Shown: positions 24,165 to 36,784, counted from the first letter of the stretch. The stretch is DNA of 64,000 nucleotides from Pteria penguin (GCA_035048485.1 CM068592.1:40270045-40334044); one strand, 5' to 3'. A program made the numbers and translations. Notes: generated from the sequence alone by a model not told the origin.

Positions 24165-26195
24165 CCCACCGCCTGGATATGTTTGAAGTACATGCCTTCC
24201 GATCGCCTGGATATGTTTAAAGCACGTCTTCCGATTGCTTGGATATGTTTGAAGTACATGCCTTCCGATCACCTGGATATGTTTGAATCACTGGCCTTCC
24301 GATCGCTTGGATATGTTTGTAACACAGGCCTTCCGATCGCCTGGATATGTTTGGAACACAGGCCTTCCGATCGCCTGGATATGTTTGTAACATAGGCCTT
24401 CCGATCGCTTGGATATGTTTGTAACACAGGCCTTCCGATCGCCTGGATATGTTTGAAACACAGGCCTTCCGATCGCCTGGATTTGTAAGGAACACATGCC
24501 TTCCGATCGCCTGGATATGTTTGAATCACTGGCCTTCCGATCGCTTGGATATGTTTGTAACACAGGCCTTCCGATCGCTTGGATATGTTTGTAACACATG
24601 CCTTCCGATCGCTTGGATATGTTTGAAACACAGGCCTTCCGATCGCCTGGATTTGTAAGGAACACATGCCTTCCGATCGTCTGGATATGTTTGGAACACA
24701 GGCCTTCCGATCGCCTGGATATGTTTGTAACACAGGCCTTCCGATCGCCTGGATATATTTGTAACACAGGCCTTCCGATCGCCTGGATATGTTTGGAGCA
24801 CAGGTCTTCCGATTGCCTGGATATGTTTGGAACAAAGGCCTTCCGATTGCCTGGATATGTTTGGAACACAGGCCTTCCGATCGCCTGGATATGTTTGGAA
24901 CACATGCCTTCCGATCGCCTGGATATGTTTGGAACACAGGCCTTCCGATTGCCTGGATATGTTTGTAACACAGGCCTTCCGATCGCCTGGATATGTTTGG
25001 AACACAGGCCTTCCGATCGCCTGGATATGTTTGTAACACAGGCCTTCCGATTGCCTGGATATGTTTGGAGCACAGGTCTTCCAATTGCCTGGATATGTTT
25101 GTAACACAGGCCTTCCGATCGCTTGGATATGTTTGTAACACATGCCTTCCGATCGCTTGGATATGTTTGAAACACTGGCCTTCCGATCGCCTGGATTTGT
25201 AAGGAACACATGCCTTCCGATCGCCTGGATATGTTTGGAACACAGGCCTTCCGATCGCCTGGATATGTTTGTAACACAGGCCTTCCGATCGCTTGGATAT
25301 GTTTGTAACACAGGCCTTCCGATCGCCTGGATATGTTTGAAACACAGGCCTTCCGATCGCCTGGATTTGTAAGGAACACATGCCTTCCGATCGCCTGGAT
25401 ATGTTTGAATCACTGGCCTTCCGATCGCTTGGATATGTTTGTAACACAGGCCTTCCGATTGCTTGGATATGTTTGTAACACATGCCTTCCGATCGCTTGG
25501 ATATGTTTGTAACACAGGCCTTCCGATCGCCTGGATATGTTTGTAACACAGGCCTTCCGATCGTTTGGATATGTTTGTAACACATGCCTTCCGATCGCTT
25601 GGATATGTTTGAAACACAGGCCTTCCGATCGCCTGGATTTGTAAGGAACACATGCCTTCCGATCGCCTGAATATGTTTGGAACACAGGCCTTCCGATCGC
25701 CTGGATATGTTTGTAACACAGGCCTTCCGATCGCCTGGATATGTTTGTAACACAGGCCTTCCAATCGCCTGGATATGTTTGGAGCACAGGTCTTCCGATT
25801 GCCTGGATATGTTTGGAACAAAGGCCTTCCGATTGCCTGGATATGTTTGGAACACAGGCCTTCCGATCGCCTGGATATGTTTGGAACACAGGCCTTCCGA
25901 TCGCCTGGATATGTTTGGAACACAGGCCTTCCGATTGCCTGGATATGTTTGTAACACAGGCCTTCCGATCGCCTGGATATGTTTGAATCACTGGCCTTCC
26001 GATCGCTTGGATATGTTTGTAACACAGGCCTTCCGCTTGCCTGGATATGTTTGGAACACAGGCCTTCCGATCGCCTGGATATGTTTGTAACACAGGCCTT
26101 CCAATCGCCTGGATATGTTTGGAGCACAGGTCTTCCGATTGCCTGGATATGTTTGGAACACAGGCCTTCCGATTGCCTGGATATGTTTGGAGAAC
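24165..26195. repeat. 34-bp minisatellite, about 60 copies, open on both strands
   Basis: The unit is GGCCTTCCGATCGCCTGGAT plus ATGTTTGGAACACA. Variants with GGATTTGTAAGGAACACATG recur at about 24478, 24650, 25192, 25367 and 25636, which shows block duplication. A 34-bp unit without stops gives a 34-residue periodic frame on each strand, hence frames over 560 codons on the minus strand. No start, splice or composition signal argues for a gene. Confidence 0.95.
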
Positions 26196-26199
26196 AGAT

Positions 26200-27175
26200 C
26201 TTCCATAACCCAGTTTTGACGTTTGAACGAATTAAAGCCAAACAAGGGGATTATGTATAACCTGCGCGTTTTTCTTATTTCTTTATATACATATATAATC
26301 AATCTACATCGTCACTAAATTTCATTACCAAAGTCCAAATGCTTCCCAAATAAACAAACACAACCAACATGTCTGTTTTTACTCTTTTGCCCCAACGCTT
26401 ATTCCTCAGAGAAATCATACATCTTGTCCACGTTCAGTGATGTGATAATGAATGGCGAGAGTATGTATAGCATGTAAACCGTCACAGTAACTCAGTGATG
26501 TCATACCTGCTGACGCTCTTATTGCCATACCTGACGACGCTTTCCATATTATGTCAATCCCATCTGTATCAAAATTCTAACTTAATACGACACATGCCGT
26601 CTACTTTCTGAAGAGAGTGTTAGAATAGTTGGAGAAAATATTACATCATTCTACACATCTTGAACTTAGTTCGAGTCAGCTGGGGGTACCATAAATATCT
26701 ATATACTGTAATCGTTTAACGTCATGTCGTGCTAGGAAAATATTTAACGTCAATTTGACGTTCTCTAAAAAACACAAAATTGTTTTGCTCTATGAAATAT
26801 AGAGAGAGGGGGAGTTATGTTCATGTGAGAACATATATACTCAGTGACTGTCTTAACACGAGTGCTGCTCCGCATGATCAAAATTGCGCTTTGTCTGGCA
26901 CTTTAAATACCAATATAAAGTAACAACATAGCCAGAAAAAAATATGCTACGTGTTCAAAATGCCACTCTAAAGTCATGTGTCGCCGCTAGGACAATATTT
27001 TAGATTTTAATAACCTGACGTTTTAATGATCAGACATGTAGCAGTTCTTCATAAAAGTCCATGTAGATACGAAAAACATCATCATATAATGCTCACCCAG
27101 TGCCCTATCAGATTGAAAACCGAGGTCACGTGTTTAGGTCTAGACGACGGTGCCTAAAAGATCTCTCACTGCTCC
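26200..27175. other. Unique intron sequence
   Basis: It holds two short TTTAACGTCA-type words and no gene or array. Confidence 0.5.
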
Positions 27176-27179
27176 GGGT

Positions 27180-28745
27180 GCTTCTACTGTATAGGTCTAC
27201 ATTGCTGTGTGATACTTCTGATGGGTCCCTTGTATAGGTCCACAGTGCTGTGTGATACTTCTGATGGGTCCCTTGTATAGGTCCACATTGCTGTGTGATG
27301 CTTCTGGTGGGTCTGTTGTATAGGTCCACAGTGCTGTGTGATACTTCTGATGGGTCCCTTGTATAGGTCCACAGTGCTGTGTGATGCTATCTGGGGTCCG
27401 TTGTATAGGTCCACAGTGCTGTGTGATGCTTCTGGTGGGTCTGTTGTATAAGTCCACATTGCTGTGTGATGCTGCTGGTGGGTCCGCTGTAGAGGTCTAC
27501 AGTGCTGTGTGATGCTGCTGGTGGGTCCCTTGTATAGGTCCACAGTGCTGCGTGATGCTATCTGGGGTCCGTTGTAGAGGTCCACAGTGCTGTGTGATAC
27601 TATCTGGGGTCCGTTGTATAGGTCCACAGTGCTGTGTGATGCTTGTGGTGGGTCCGTTGTATAGGTCCACAGTGCTGTGTGATGCTATCTAGGGTCCGTT
27701 GTATAGGTCCACAGTGCTGTGTGATGCTGCTGGTGGGTCCGTTGTATAGGTCCACAGTGCTGTGTGATGCTATCTGGGGTCCGTTGTATAGGTCCACAGT
27801 GCTGTGTGATGCTGCTGGTGGGTCCGTTGTATAGGTCCACAGTGCTGCGTGATGCTATCTGGGGTCCGTTGTAGAGGTCCACAGTGCTGTGTGATGCTAT
27901 CTGGGGTCCGTTGTATAGGTCCACAGTGCTGTGTGATGCTGCTGGTGGGTCCGTTGTATAGGTCCACAGTGCTGTGTGATGCTGCTGGTGGGTCCGTTGT
28001 ATAGGTCCACAGTGCTGTGTGATGCTATCTGGGGTCCGTTGTATAGGTCCACAGTGCTGTGTGATGCTATCTGGGGTCCGTTGTATAGGTCCACAGTGCT
28101 GTGTGATACTATCTGGGGTCCGTTGTATAGGTCCACAGTGCTGTGTGATGCTTCTGGTGGGTCTGTTGTATAAGTCCACATTGCTGTGTGATGCTGCTGG
28201 TGGGTCCGTTGTAGAGGTCTACATCGCTGTGTGATGCTATCTGGGGTCCGTTGTATAGGTCCACATTGCTGTGTGATGCTTGTGGTGGGTCCGTTGTATA
28301 GGTCCACAGTGCTGTGTGATGCTATCTAGGGTCCGTTGTATAGGTCCACAGTGCTGTGTGATGCTGCTGGTGGGTCCGTTGTATAGGTCCACAGTGCTGT
28401 GTGATGCTGCTGGTGGGTCCGTTGTATAGGTCCACAGTGCTGCGTGATGCTATCTGGGGTCCGTTGTAGAGGTCTACATCGCTGTGTGATGCTATCTGGG
28501 GTTCGTTGTATAGGTCCACAGTGCTGTGTGATGCTATCTGGGGTCCGTTGTATAGGTCCACAGTGCTGTGTGATGCTATCTGGGGTCCGTTGTAGAGGTC
28601 CACATTGCTGTGTGATGCTATCTGGGGTCCGTTGTATAGGTCCACAGTGCTGTGTGATGCTATCTGGGGTCCGTTGTAGAGGTCTACATCGCTGTGTGAT
28701 GCTATCTGGGGTCCGTTGTATAGGTCCACAGTGCTGTGTGATGCT
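27180..28745. repeat. 42/43-bp minisatellite with two interleaved unit types
   Basis: One unit type carries GATGCTATCTGGGGTCC (42 bp), the other GATGCTGCTGGTGGGTCC (43 bp). Both continue GTTGTATAGGTCCACAGTGC, TGTGT. There are about 37 copies with mixed order. Confidence 0.95.
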
Positions 28746-29277
28746 TCAGAAGAATGTCGTTGTGGAAAGTCAAATAAAAGAAGAAGCATGCCAAATTCCT
28801 ATTTTAATATGATCCTATTTAGATAGAGAAGGAGAGGCGGACAACCTATTCCTCTCAGTCTGCTACTAAAGTTTGTTAGCATTTTGATAATACTCTTGGA
28901 ATCATGCCTTCCCTGAACATCACAAATAGCCATGTTGTTCATTTGTATCATTCTTAACCAGTCGCCCGTTGGGTTTTGTCAGAGGCACGCGGAACACGTG
29001 ACTTTTGATCACAACTGTCTCCTACAATTACTGGCACTGTGATATACTCTGAACGAATGCTTCTAACTAACATGTTAAGGTCCTGTCTTTGTTTTGCAAA
29101 TAATAATCATGGTAGGTCAGTCTAGGAACCCCTTACAATCGATTAAAATCAAAACAGGACATTAATGTCAGTTTATTATCATAACGAATACCAAATCGTG
29201 TTGTTTCCTTGTGAATTTAAATAAAGAATAAGACAGGGTTCTTAATGGATACTTTCCTTGTTGGCTGTCCAGTATTA

Positions 29278-30235
29278 TATGGTATGATCAGTTTACGCCA
29301 TACCAAATTGTATGATTAGTTAGCTCATACCAAATTGTATGATCTGTTTACGCCATACCAAATTGTATGATCAGTTTACGCCATACCAAATTGTATGATT
29401 AGTTAGCTCATACCAAATTGTATGATCTGTTTATGCCATACCAAATTGTATGATCAGTTTACGCCATACCAAATTGTATGATCAGTTTACGCCATACCAT
29501 ATTGTATGATCAGTTTACGCCATACCAAATTGTATGATCAGTTTACGCCAAACCAAATTGTATGATTAGTTTACGCCATACCAAATTGTATGATCTGTTT
29601 ACGCCATACCAAATTGTATGATCAGTTTACGCCATACCAAATTGTATGATCAGTTTACGCCATACCAAATTATATGATTAGTTTACCCCATACCAAATTG
29701 TATGATCAGTTTACGCCATACAAATTATATGATAAGTATACGCCATACCATATCGTATCATTAGTTTATTTCTTTACCGTTTTGTACTAATTTTCCTCCA
29801 TACCAAATTGTATAATTAATTTACATCATACCGAATTGTATGTTTAGTGCACGTCATACCAAACTGTATGATTAGTATACGTCATACCAAATTGTATATT
29901 TAGTGTACGATATACCAAATTGTATGATTAGTATACGTCATACAAAATTGTATGTTTAGTGTACGTCATACCAAATAGTATGATTAGATTAGTTTGCCCG
30001 ATTCAAGTCATGTGATCACGTTGTCCCATATCGAGTTGTATGATTATTTTGCCGCACATCAAATTGTATGACCACTTTGTTCCATACGCCATACCAAGCC
30101 GTATACTGAATATGCTCGTATGATATGTTTGTCCAATGTAAAGTCATACAAACAGTTTGCTCTATACAGAATTGTATGCCAATTTATATCGAGTTGTATG
30201 ATTAGTTTAACCTATGCCGAGTTGTATGGACAGCA
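29278..30235. repeat. 28-bp minisatellite, about 30 copies, decaying rightwards
   Basis: The unit is ATACCAAATTGTATGATCAG plus TTTACGCC. ATACCAAATTGTAT is partly self-complementary. Units are tight to about 29720 and progressively diverged beyond. Confidence 0.92.
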
Positions 30236-30335
30236 GTGGCGGAGTTAGAAGGGGTCCGGGGCCGCCCCGCTTTTTGCCGCATATTTACTAGAAAAATCCA
30301 GATTTGGCACCAAAAAAATGGATGAGTAGTTTGGC
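30236..30335. mobile_element. Transposon-end-like dispersed repeat
   Basis: AGTGGCGGAGTTAGAAGGGG, then GGCCGCCCCGC, resembles the AGTGGCGGATCTAGAA-type ends of non-autonomous DNA elements I know from marine invertebrates. A related start is at 60830. Only one end can be defined. Confidence 0.4.
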
Positions 30336-30817
30336 TAATACACATGCGGTCCCTCCCCCTTTTCGGAAATCCTTGATCCGTTTTCCCTATACTCCTTTCT
30401 CATTGAATATTCATAAGCCCCGCCTACAAATCCGCCCACCAGTACGTACATGTACTGTGCATAAGCCATTACCTTTCATGTCTGTGATCTAGTTTTCACC
30501 GTAGTATTTGTATCGTTTAGTTATTTCTTTCGACCCTCCACTCTTACAACTTCGTTTAACTGTCTCTTCCACAAATCCAAAGTAATTGCCGGTACAATTC
30601 TCAAATCACGAGTTGTCGCATTTGATTTCTCCGGGAATTCCGCCATATTGTTATGGTTCGATATGCCCTTAGCCTCGTTTTCGATACGATATGAATATTC
30701 ATGAGCATCTCATTAAGAAAGGCCTTTACCCAGTTGTAAATTCAGTTTGTCTTATTATATTCTGTACAGTTAGTCGATCGCTTTTAAGGTGAATGAGGAC
30801 AGAAAATGGTCACTTAC

Positions 30818-30945
30818 TGAATGGCCTCTATCATGTCCAGTCCCATCTCTACACAGTGCTTGGCGTGGTCAGCTTGAGGGTTGGGCAGTCCACACACGCA
30901 GTAATAACAGTCTCCAAGAATCTTAATGCGAAGGCAGCGATTTCT
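30818..30945 (-). CDS. Adenylyl cyclase exon 5: C1a second catalytic aspartate
   Basis: This exon has 128 bases, entering in phase 0 after TTCTCATCAG and leaving with two bases of a split codon before GTAAGT. Residues 349-390 read [20 protein letters not shown], then [20 protein letters not shown]360 in LGDCYYC is the second metal-binding aspartate. The spacing D316 to D360 is 44 residues, the same as between D396 and D440 in dog AC5. The start RNRC replaces the usual ENHC or similar; this position is variable in the family. Confidence 0.95.
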
Positions 30946-31028
30946 CTGATGAGAAGAATAATTAAAGAAATTATGTACCGTAAATTACTGTAAATTATTT
31001 ACCGTAAATTACTGTAAATTATGTACCG

Positions 31029-31202
31029 TTGGTTGGTTGGTTGATTGGTGTTTTTACGTCGCTTTCAACAATATTTCAGTTATATCGCGACATGGAAGCA
31101 GGAGGTTACCAACCTCTTAAACATAGTGGCGCAACCCGGGAATCGAACCCGGATCGTCGGCGCCGCAAGCCAAGCGCTTAACCACTACACCACGCCTGCC
31201 CC
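31029..31202 (-). mobile_element. tRNA-derived SINE, family A, with 14-bp target duplication
   Basis: Read on the minus strand, the element starts with a tRNA-like head: box A TGGTGTAGTGG and box B GGTTCGATTCC. A conserved middle follows (AAGAGGTTGG, CTTCCATGTCGCGATATAAC) and then a simple tail of CCAA repeats. It is flanked on both sides by TAAATTATGTACCG (31015-31028 and 31203-31216), a perfect 14-bp target duplication. The surrounding sequence itself repeats TAAATTA-type words, which adds slight ambiguity. Confidence 0.88.
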
Positions 31203-31584
31203 TAAATTATGTACCGTAAATTACTGTAAATTTACATGGATTTATTTTCATGTTGGTGTTTTTTTTTATTTTTTATTTTTTTTTCTATGAAATACAGAAA
31301 AATTACTCAGATTCGCGAATTGATGCAAAATAAAAAACGCTGTTGAATTAAGACAACGTTTAATTTATTTGCACAATATCCAATCACACATGAATACAAA
31401 ATCACGCCCGAAATTAGTTTTTCAAATAAAATATTTTGAAAATCCCTTTGGCATGTGCACTGACAAATCTTAAATGATATGACAGGTGACAGCTATGGGA
31501 AAGATGACAGGAGACCGACATAACAAAGGTGAAAGAAATGATAAAGGTGATAGATATGGCAGAAGACTACCATAAAAGACTGAA

Positions 31585-32083
31585 TAATTGATTACTGTTT
31601 TACGTCACTCCGACATTAATTCACGTATATGGTGATAACATCTGCTTGATGCATTGCATAGAAATTTATATTTTTGCAACGGATCCACCTGAATCAGTGA
31701 GGGATCCTTTACTTGCCATGCCTACTGTGACACGGATCTTTTACGTGCCATGCCTACCGTGACACGGATCTTTTACGTGCCATGCCAACAGTGACACGGA
31801 TCTTTTACGTGTCACGACTACTGTGACACGGATCTTTAACGTGGCACGCCTACTGTGACACGGATCGCTTACGTGCCATGCCTACTGTGACACGGATCTT
31901 TTACATGCCACGCTTACTGTGACACGGGACTTTCACGTGTCATGCCTACTGTGACACGTGACTTCGGCTTTAACTGTATCATCTTAAAGATAGAACACTG
32001 GTGCGCTCAAGGCGGGAATCGAATCCGGGACCTTTCAGTCACAAGCCAATCGCCTCACCCACTGAGCCACACCGACAGCCATG
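31585..32083 (-). mobile_element. Family B SINE with its middle expanded into a minisatellite
   Basis: The left part (31595-31735) matches 51020-51140 of the intact copy: TTTTACGTCAC, TATGGTGAT, TTTGCAACGGA and CAGTGAGGGATC are shared. The right part (31965-32083) matches the tRNA-like end: GGCGGGAATCGAATCC, then CCCACTGAGCCACACC. Between them lie about eight tandem copies of a 32-bp piece that is present once in the intact element (GATCTTTTACGTGCCATGC). Confidence 0.85.
31730..31965. repeat. 32-bp minisatellite inside a SINE, about 8 copies
   Basis: The unit is GATCTTTTACGTGCCATGCC plus TACTGTGACACG. It corresponds to the internal segment of the family B SINE at about 51128-51160. Confidence 0.9.
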
Positions 32084-32084
32084 A

Positions 32085-32515
32085 AAAAGGACATGACAAA
32101 GGTGACAGACAGGACAGAAGAGACAGACATGACAGAAGTGACAGACATGACAAAAGTGACAAGGGTGACATATGACATAGATGACAGATTTTGTATGACA
32201 TAAGTGATAGGCAAAACCGATGTTACCGATATGACATAAGTGACAGATGACAGAGATAGGAATTCTGACACAGATGACAGACATGAGAACGCTGGCAACA
32301 TATATGACAGAGGTGAAGGGTATGACAGAGGTGAAGGTCATGACAAAGGATAGAGGAGACAGATATGACATCTTAGTAACATACATGGCACAAGTGACAG
32401 AGGTGACACATGATGTCACCGATATACGTAAGTGATAGATGACAGAGATCGGAGATCTGACATGATAGACATGACAGAGGTCAAAGCTATGACGGGGTAA
32501 AGACATGACAGACGT
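32085..32515. repeat. Degenerate GACAGA-rich minisatellite
   Basis: Short units such as ATGACAGAAGTGACAGAC repeat with strong divergence. It starts directly at the tRNA-like end of the SINE at 31585-32083. Confidence 0.8.
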
Positions 32516-32911
32516 GAATGGTGTTTGAGAAACATCGCATTATTCTACATGATGTTTCGACAATGTTATTTCTAAAAATGAATTATTCTGAATAGTAGTG
32601 AGCTATTTCAAACTAGTAATTAACCACAAATTACATCACCCCTTCACTTCAATAGAGGAATGATAATTCGGCATGTTGCTTTCATTCATAAAATGCTCAG
32701 ATTACGTCATATCGCGACGAGAGTGCAATAATGGCACACAGTTCAGCAAACTATTACATTATCCGGTCGTTATACAACGTATTTCTTTGTCATAAAATCA
32801 AATGCATTTTGACATCTTTAAAAAAAAAGACAATTACAAGACAATAATTGATGAAGGATCTTTTGCATGTAGAAGCATTTTAACCCTCAATGTGTGAATT
32901 TGACAGTATAC

Positions 32912-33023
32912 CTTGGCGAGTTGATCGAAGCGACCAAATAACTCATTCAAGATCCGCACAAGTTCTTGAGCAGTGCAATGCGAAGAGAGATCCGTGAATC
33001 CCACGATGTCAGCAAAGAGGATA
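32912..33023 (-). CDS. Adenylyl cyclase exon 4: C1a metal-binding strand
   Basis: This exon has 112 bases; the acceptor is TTTTTTCAG and the donor AAG|GTATAC. It completes Ser311 and ends in phase 0 at Lys348. It encodes [15 protein letters not shown] followed by [21 protein letters not shown]316 in FADIVGFT is the first metal-binding aspartate, equivalent to D396 of dog AC5. The ELV-LNELF-RFD helix is the conserved segment next to it. Confidence 0.95.
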
Positions 33024-33179
33024 CTGAAAAAATGGTGTACATATTACATATCTAGAGTAATAATTAAATCAATGCATATGTCTTATTTTTCATATAATTG
33101 TATTTGCCAGATAAGACAAGTGTATCCGGGAAAATCTTGATCATAGAGAAAATGATGGCAGACATCCGATCTGGAAAAA

Positions 33180-34275
33180 AACTACTGTGTACCCATACAC
33201 GATAAGTTGTAGAGGAAAAAAATACCACTGTGTACCCATACACGGTAAGTTGTAGAAGAAAAAGTCCCACTGTGTACCCATACACGGTAAGCTGTAGAGG
33301 AAATCCGTGTACATGGACAACCTATCTGTGTAGGGTGAGTGGTGGTGGATATCCGTGTAAAACACATAGGGTAAGTGGTGGCGGAAACCCCTGTACGCGG
33401 AGTACTTGAAGTGAGTGGTGGCGGATATACGTTTACCGACAGAAGAACCCACACATACGGGGTAAATAGTGGCGGAAACCTCTGTACCCGGAGTTTCCAC
33501 CCACATAGGCTAAACGGTTGCCGAACACCGTGTATCCTGAGAAAACATAGACTTATCGACTATAGAAACTCGTGTACCGCAAAACCAACCACATGGGGTT
33601 AGTGGTGTTAAAGATTCGCAGAACAAAGCCACTAAGGGTGAGTAGTTGTGGACACCCATAACACGAAAAACTACCCGTGTACAAGAACCCCACCACATTG
33701 GTAAATTGTTAACACACCCCGTGTACCCCGGGAAAACCTCCAATATTTGGTATGTGGTGACGGAAACTCGTGTACCTGAAAAACCTATCCGTATGGGATA
33801 AGTGATAATGGAAACCCGTATACGTGGAGAATCCATCCGAATAGGATAAGTGGTGAAGAAAACACTTGTACCTACAGAAAACCTCCTACACAGGATAAGT
33901 GGTGGCGGAACCCTGTACCCCGAGAAAACCTCCGACACGGGATAAGTGGTGACGGAACCCTGTACCCCGAAAAAACCTCCGACACATGATAAGTGGTGAC
34001 GGAATCCTGTATCCCGAGAAAACCTCCGACACAGGATAAGTGGTGGCGGAACCCCGTACCCTGAGAACCTTCGACAGAGGATAAGTGGTGGCGGAACCCT
34101 GTATCCTGAGAAAATCTCCGACACAGGATAAGTGGTGGCGGAACCCTGTACCCCGAGAAAACCTCCGACACAGGATAGGTGGTGGCGGAACCCTAACCCC
34201 TGAGAAACCCTCCGACACAGAATAAGTGGTGCCGGAACCCTGTACCCCGAGAAAACCTCCCATATAGGATATGTA
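33180..34275. repeat. Two related minisatellites (about 37-40 bp, then 47 bp)
   Basis: Positions 33180-33320 have ACTGTGTACCCATACACGGT plus AAGTTGTAGAGGAAAAA. Positions 33330-33890 are diverged. Positions 33890-34275 have TCCGACACAGGATAAGTGGT, GGCGGAACCCTGTACCCCGA, GAAAACC in about nine good copies. Confidence 0.88.
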
Positions 34276-34647
34276 CACTAACATCCTTTATCCCTGAAAC
34301 TGTATGAAATGCAAAGGCAGTAGATAACAATAGAAAATTGGCCGCACCTAATAGAGGCTTGATTTCGTACCCAGTTTATTTCTGAATCTGACCGTAAAGA
34401 TATTATTACCATATGTTTTTGTCCTGTCGGATGGTCTTATGAGGCATGCGATGTAGATCTATCAAAATTGAAGTTAAAGAGATTATATAATATTTCGCTG
34501 CTGTATTCTTTTGTTTTATAAAACTGAATAGTTCAACTACTGACTCTACTATCATAATATAAATATGCCTTATGTATATAGTCTGTTTTGTGCAAAAATA
34601 AAATTGAAGTCACGCAAAATATGAGTGGTTAAAGGTATGGGAGTTAC

Positions 34648-34769
34648 CTGACAATATCATGACGTTGTATGTAGATTTTATGGAATTGTCTTTCAGGATC
34701 AGGCATTGTTAAATCATCTTTCATCTCCATGGCAACATGTTGGGGCAAAACACTCAGCAGCAATTTTTC
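34648..34769 (-). CDS. Adenylyl cyclase exon 3: signalling helix and entry to C1a
   Basis: This exon has 122 bases, entering in phase 0 and leaving with two bases of a split codon (CAG|GTAACT). It encodes residues 271-310 plus part of Ser311. The sequence reads [16 protein letters not shown], then [14 protein letters not shown]. LLLSVLPxHVAMEM is the diagnostic end of the coiled linker. FHKIYIxRxxxVS leads straight into the first catalytic strand. All conserved family positions I can check are present. Confidence 0.94.
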
Positions 34770-34919
34770 CTAGGAACAAAAATAGCTTTATTTATAATTT
34801 TATCACAATTTACACAATGACAGCGTCTTCAAAAAGTCGCGATTCCTACTGAAGTGTTACAGGATTGAAAGTAATTCAATAAATCATTAATATAACGGAT
34901 GTCTGAATTATTATTTCTA

Positions 34920-35015
34920 TTTATTGCAAAGGAAGACAGAATGACAAAAGAGGACAGCACAACAAAGGAAGACAGAATGACAAAAGAAGACAGCACAACA
35001 AAGGAGGACAATGAC
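34920..35015. repeat. Short GACA-rich tandem repeat
   Basis: Four or five units of ACAAAGGAAGACAGAATG type lie just right of exon 3. Confidence 0.75.
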
Positions 35016-36519
35016 AAATGCTAATTCTTTAAACAGCGAGCATGAAAATAGTCATCCTCTGTATAGTTCATTATAGCAAATACTTTCGTATAAGAAATAC
35101 TACATAACGTCGGTTTTCCTTATGAAGTATTGACCTTGACATTGGTATACAATCTTCTCTGATTTAAAGTAAATTGCTACGATACCGAGCGATAGTCAAT
35201 AAGAAACATCGATTCTACTGGACAAGATAAAGATATGGGCTAACACGGACCCATAAATGAACCAAGGGTGAGATCGGATGGACTAGATGAGTAAGCATCC
35301 CCTGCTGACCGATCACATCCGCCGAGATATTAAAGATTATGTGAACTTGCTGCATAACTGGTACTCATATGAGGTGGTAATTAACTAAGTTTTATTTTAA
35401 TGTAACAGAAATAGGAGAATTATTGGTGGTAAATATAGTATAAAAATGGATGCAAAGTTTACAAATTTTAGATCTGGACTTTTTTTTTTTTTTACTCGAC
35501 GCCAAACATACAAAACATCGGCTTTTGATACATTCCGTACACATGGTAAGCTGATGCGTGCTTTTGGTATCTAGATGACAAATAAAGTTCTGACTCTTTT
35601 GAAAAAAAAATGTAAAACAAGATAAAATTGTTTTACAAGAAAATTGTGAACCATACAAGCTTCTATTCAGATCAAACGCCTGTGATCGAGAGTATTCATA
35701 GCTTCCACAACAATTATCAAGAGATAAATCAAAACATTATGTGTTTGACGTCATTTCCGCCCATTTCCTAGCATGATCTAGGTTGCGCATCAAGGAGCTG
35801 TTCCTCCTGATTAACCATGGCCACCCATTGTGTATCGGACATCTTTATCATTTGATAAATGACTTCTGTTTATACTCAATTTACTCCACCTATCATCCTA
35901 TTATAACCGGGGAGTGCTTTATCAAAGGCGCCTTTCTTCTACATTTGTGCACAAAGGAAATTTATAACTTTCTTTTAAAAAGAATGTAAAATGAAAATAA
36001 ATCAAAAGTTTCCTCTGTCGAGATTTAGATGCTTGAATTTAAATTGTAAGTAACATACAAACCGGCACCAAACCAGACCTGCCCGGGCGGTCAAAGCATA
36101 GTAATTCCATTTCCCATAGGGTCCCATGTTAAATTACCAAACTTCCAGCAAGATTTACACAATATCGTACATTTTAGCTATATATAATCCACATATCAAA
36201 ATGTTTGTCAGACCCTCCTCTATCAGAATTTTAACAGTTTACCATAGGTTATCTACTTTAATTTCGAGACAATTATGCTGGAAGGGGGTCACCCCCAAAA
36301 TTTTACCAAAATTCAAATGTAAACAACAACCCCTTTTTAGGTCCAAGAATTTTTACATTAGCGAAATGAGATAAAACTTCATGATTTTACAGCAGAATCA
36401 ATCTTTATTTATGGATTGATAAAATAATTTTATCTAATCACAGCCCCTGATACAATGAAACAGTCGTCCTTCTCTCCCTACATCACATCAGCCAATCACG
36501 ACTTTCGTTAATTACTCTG

Positions 36520-36752
36520 TTTTTTTTTTTATAAAACTTTATTCATTTTACAGCGATTAAGAAACTTGTATAAATCTTGCTCGTTGGCACAGATCTTGGC
36601 GTCAGGATGTCGTTTGTGTGGGAGGAAACCGGAGTACCCGGAGAAACCCATGAAGCAAGGTTGGTGACAGCCTCATTATCTCACGTACCACACCGGGAAT
36701 CGAACCCGAGTGGCATTAGTGAGAAGCGAGCGCGCTACCTAGCCCCCCTTTC
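36520..36752 (-). mobile_element. tRNA-derived SINE, family C, with poly(A) tail
   Basis: On the minus strand the head reads GTAGCGCGCTCGCTTCTCAC with box B GGGTTCGATTCCCGG. The body contains GGGTTTCTCCGGGTACTCCG, and the tail ends AATAAAGTTTTAT plus about ten A. ATTACTCTG flanks both sides (36511-36519 and 36753-36761), a 9-bp target duplication. It sits immediately left of the 94-bp array. Confidence 0.82.
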
Positions 36753-36784
36753 ATTACTCTGCTTTGACCTGGAGGATACGGTTC

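Noticed and set aside
24526..26241. 571-codon minus-strand frame and several shorter ones on both strands
   Set aside because: They are consequences of a stop-free 34-bp unit; frames are open on both strands equally, which argues against coding.
27685..28812. Cys-rich plus-strand and Thr/Gln-rich minus-strand frames of 120-165 codons
   Set aside because: They come from the 42/43-bp array; alternating 42- and 43-bp units break any long frame.
31140..31202. Functional tRNA gene on the minus strand
   Set aside because: Boxes A and B are present, but the sequence continues into a SINE body with target duplications, and the acceptor stem does not close.
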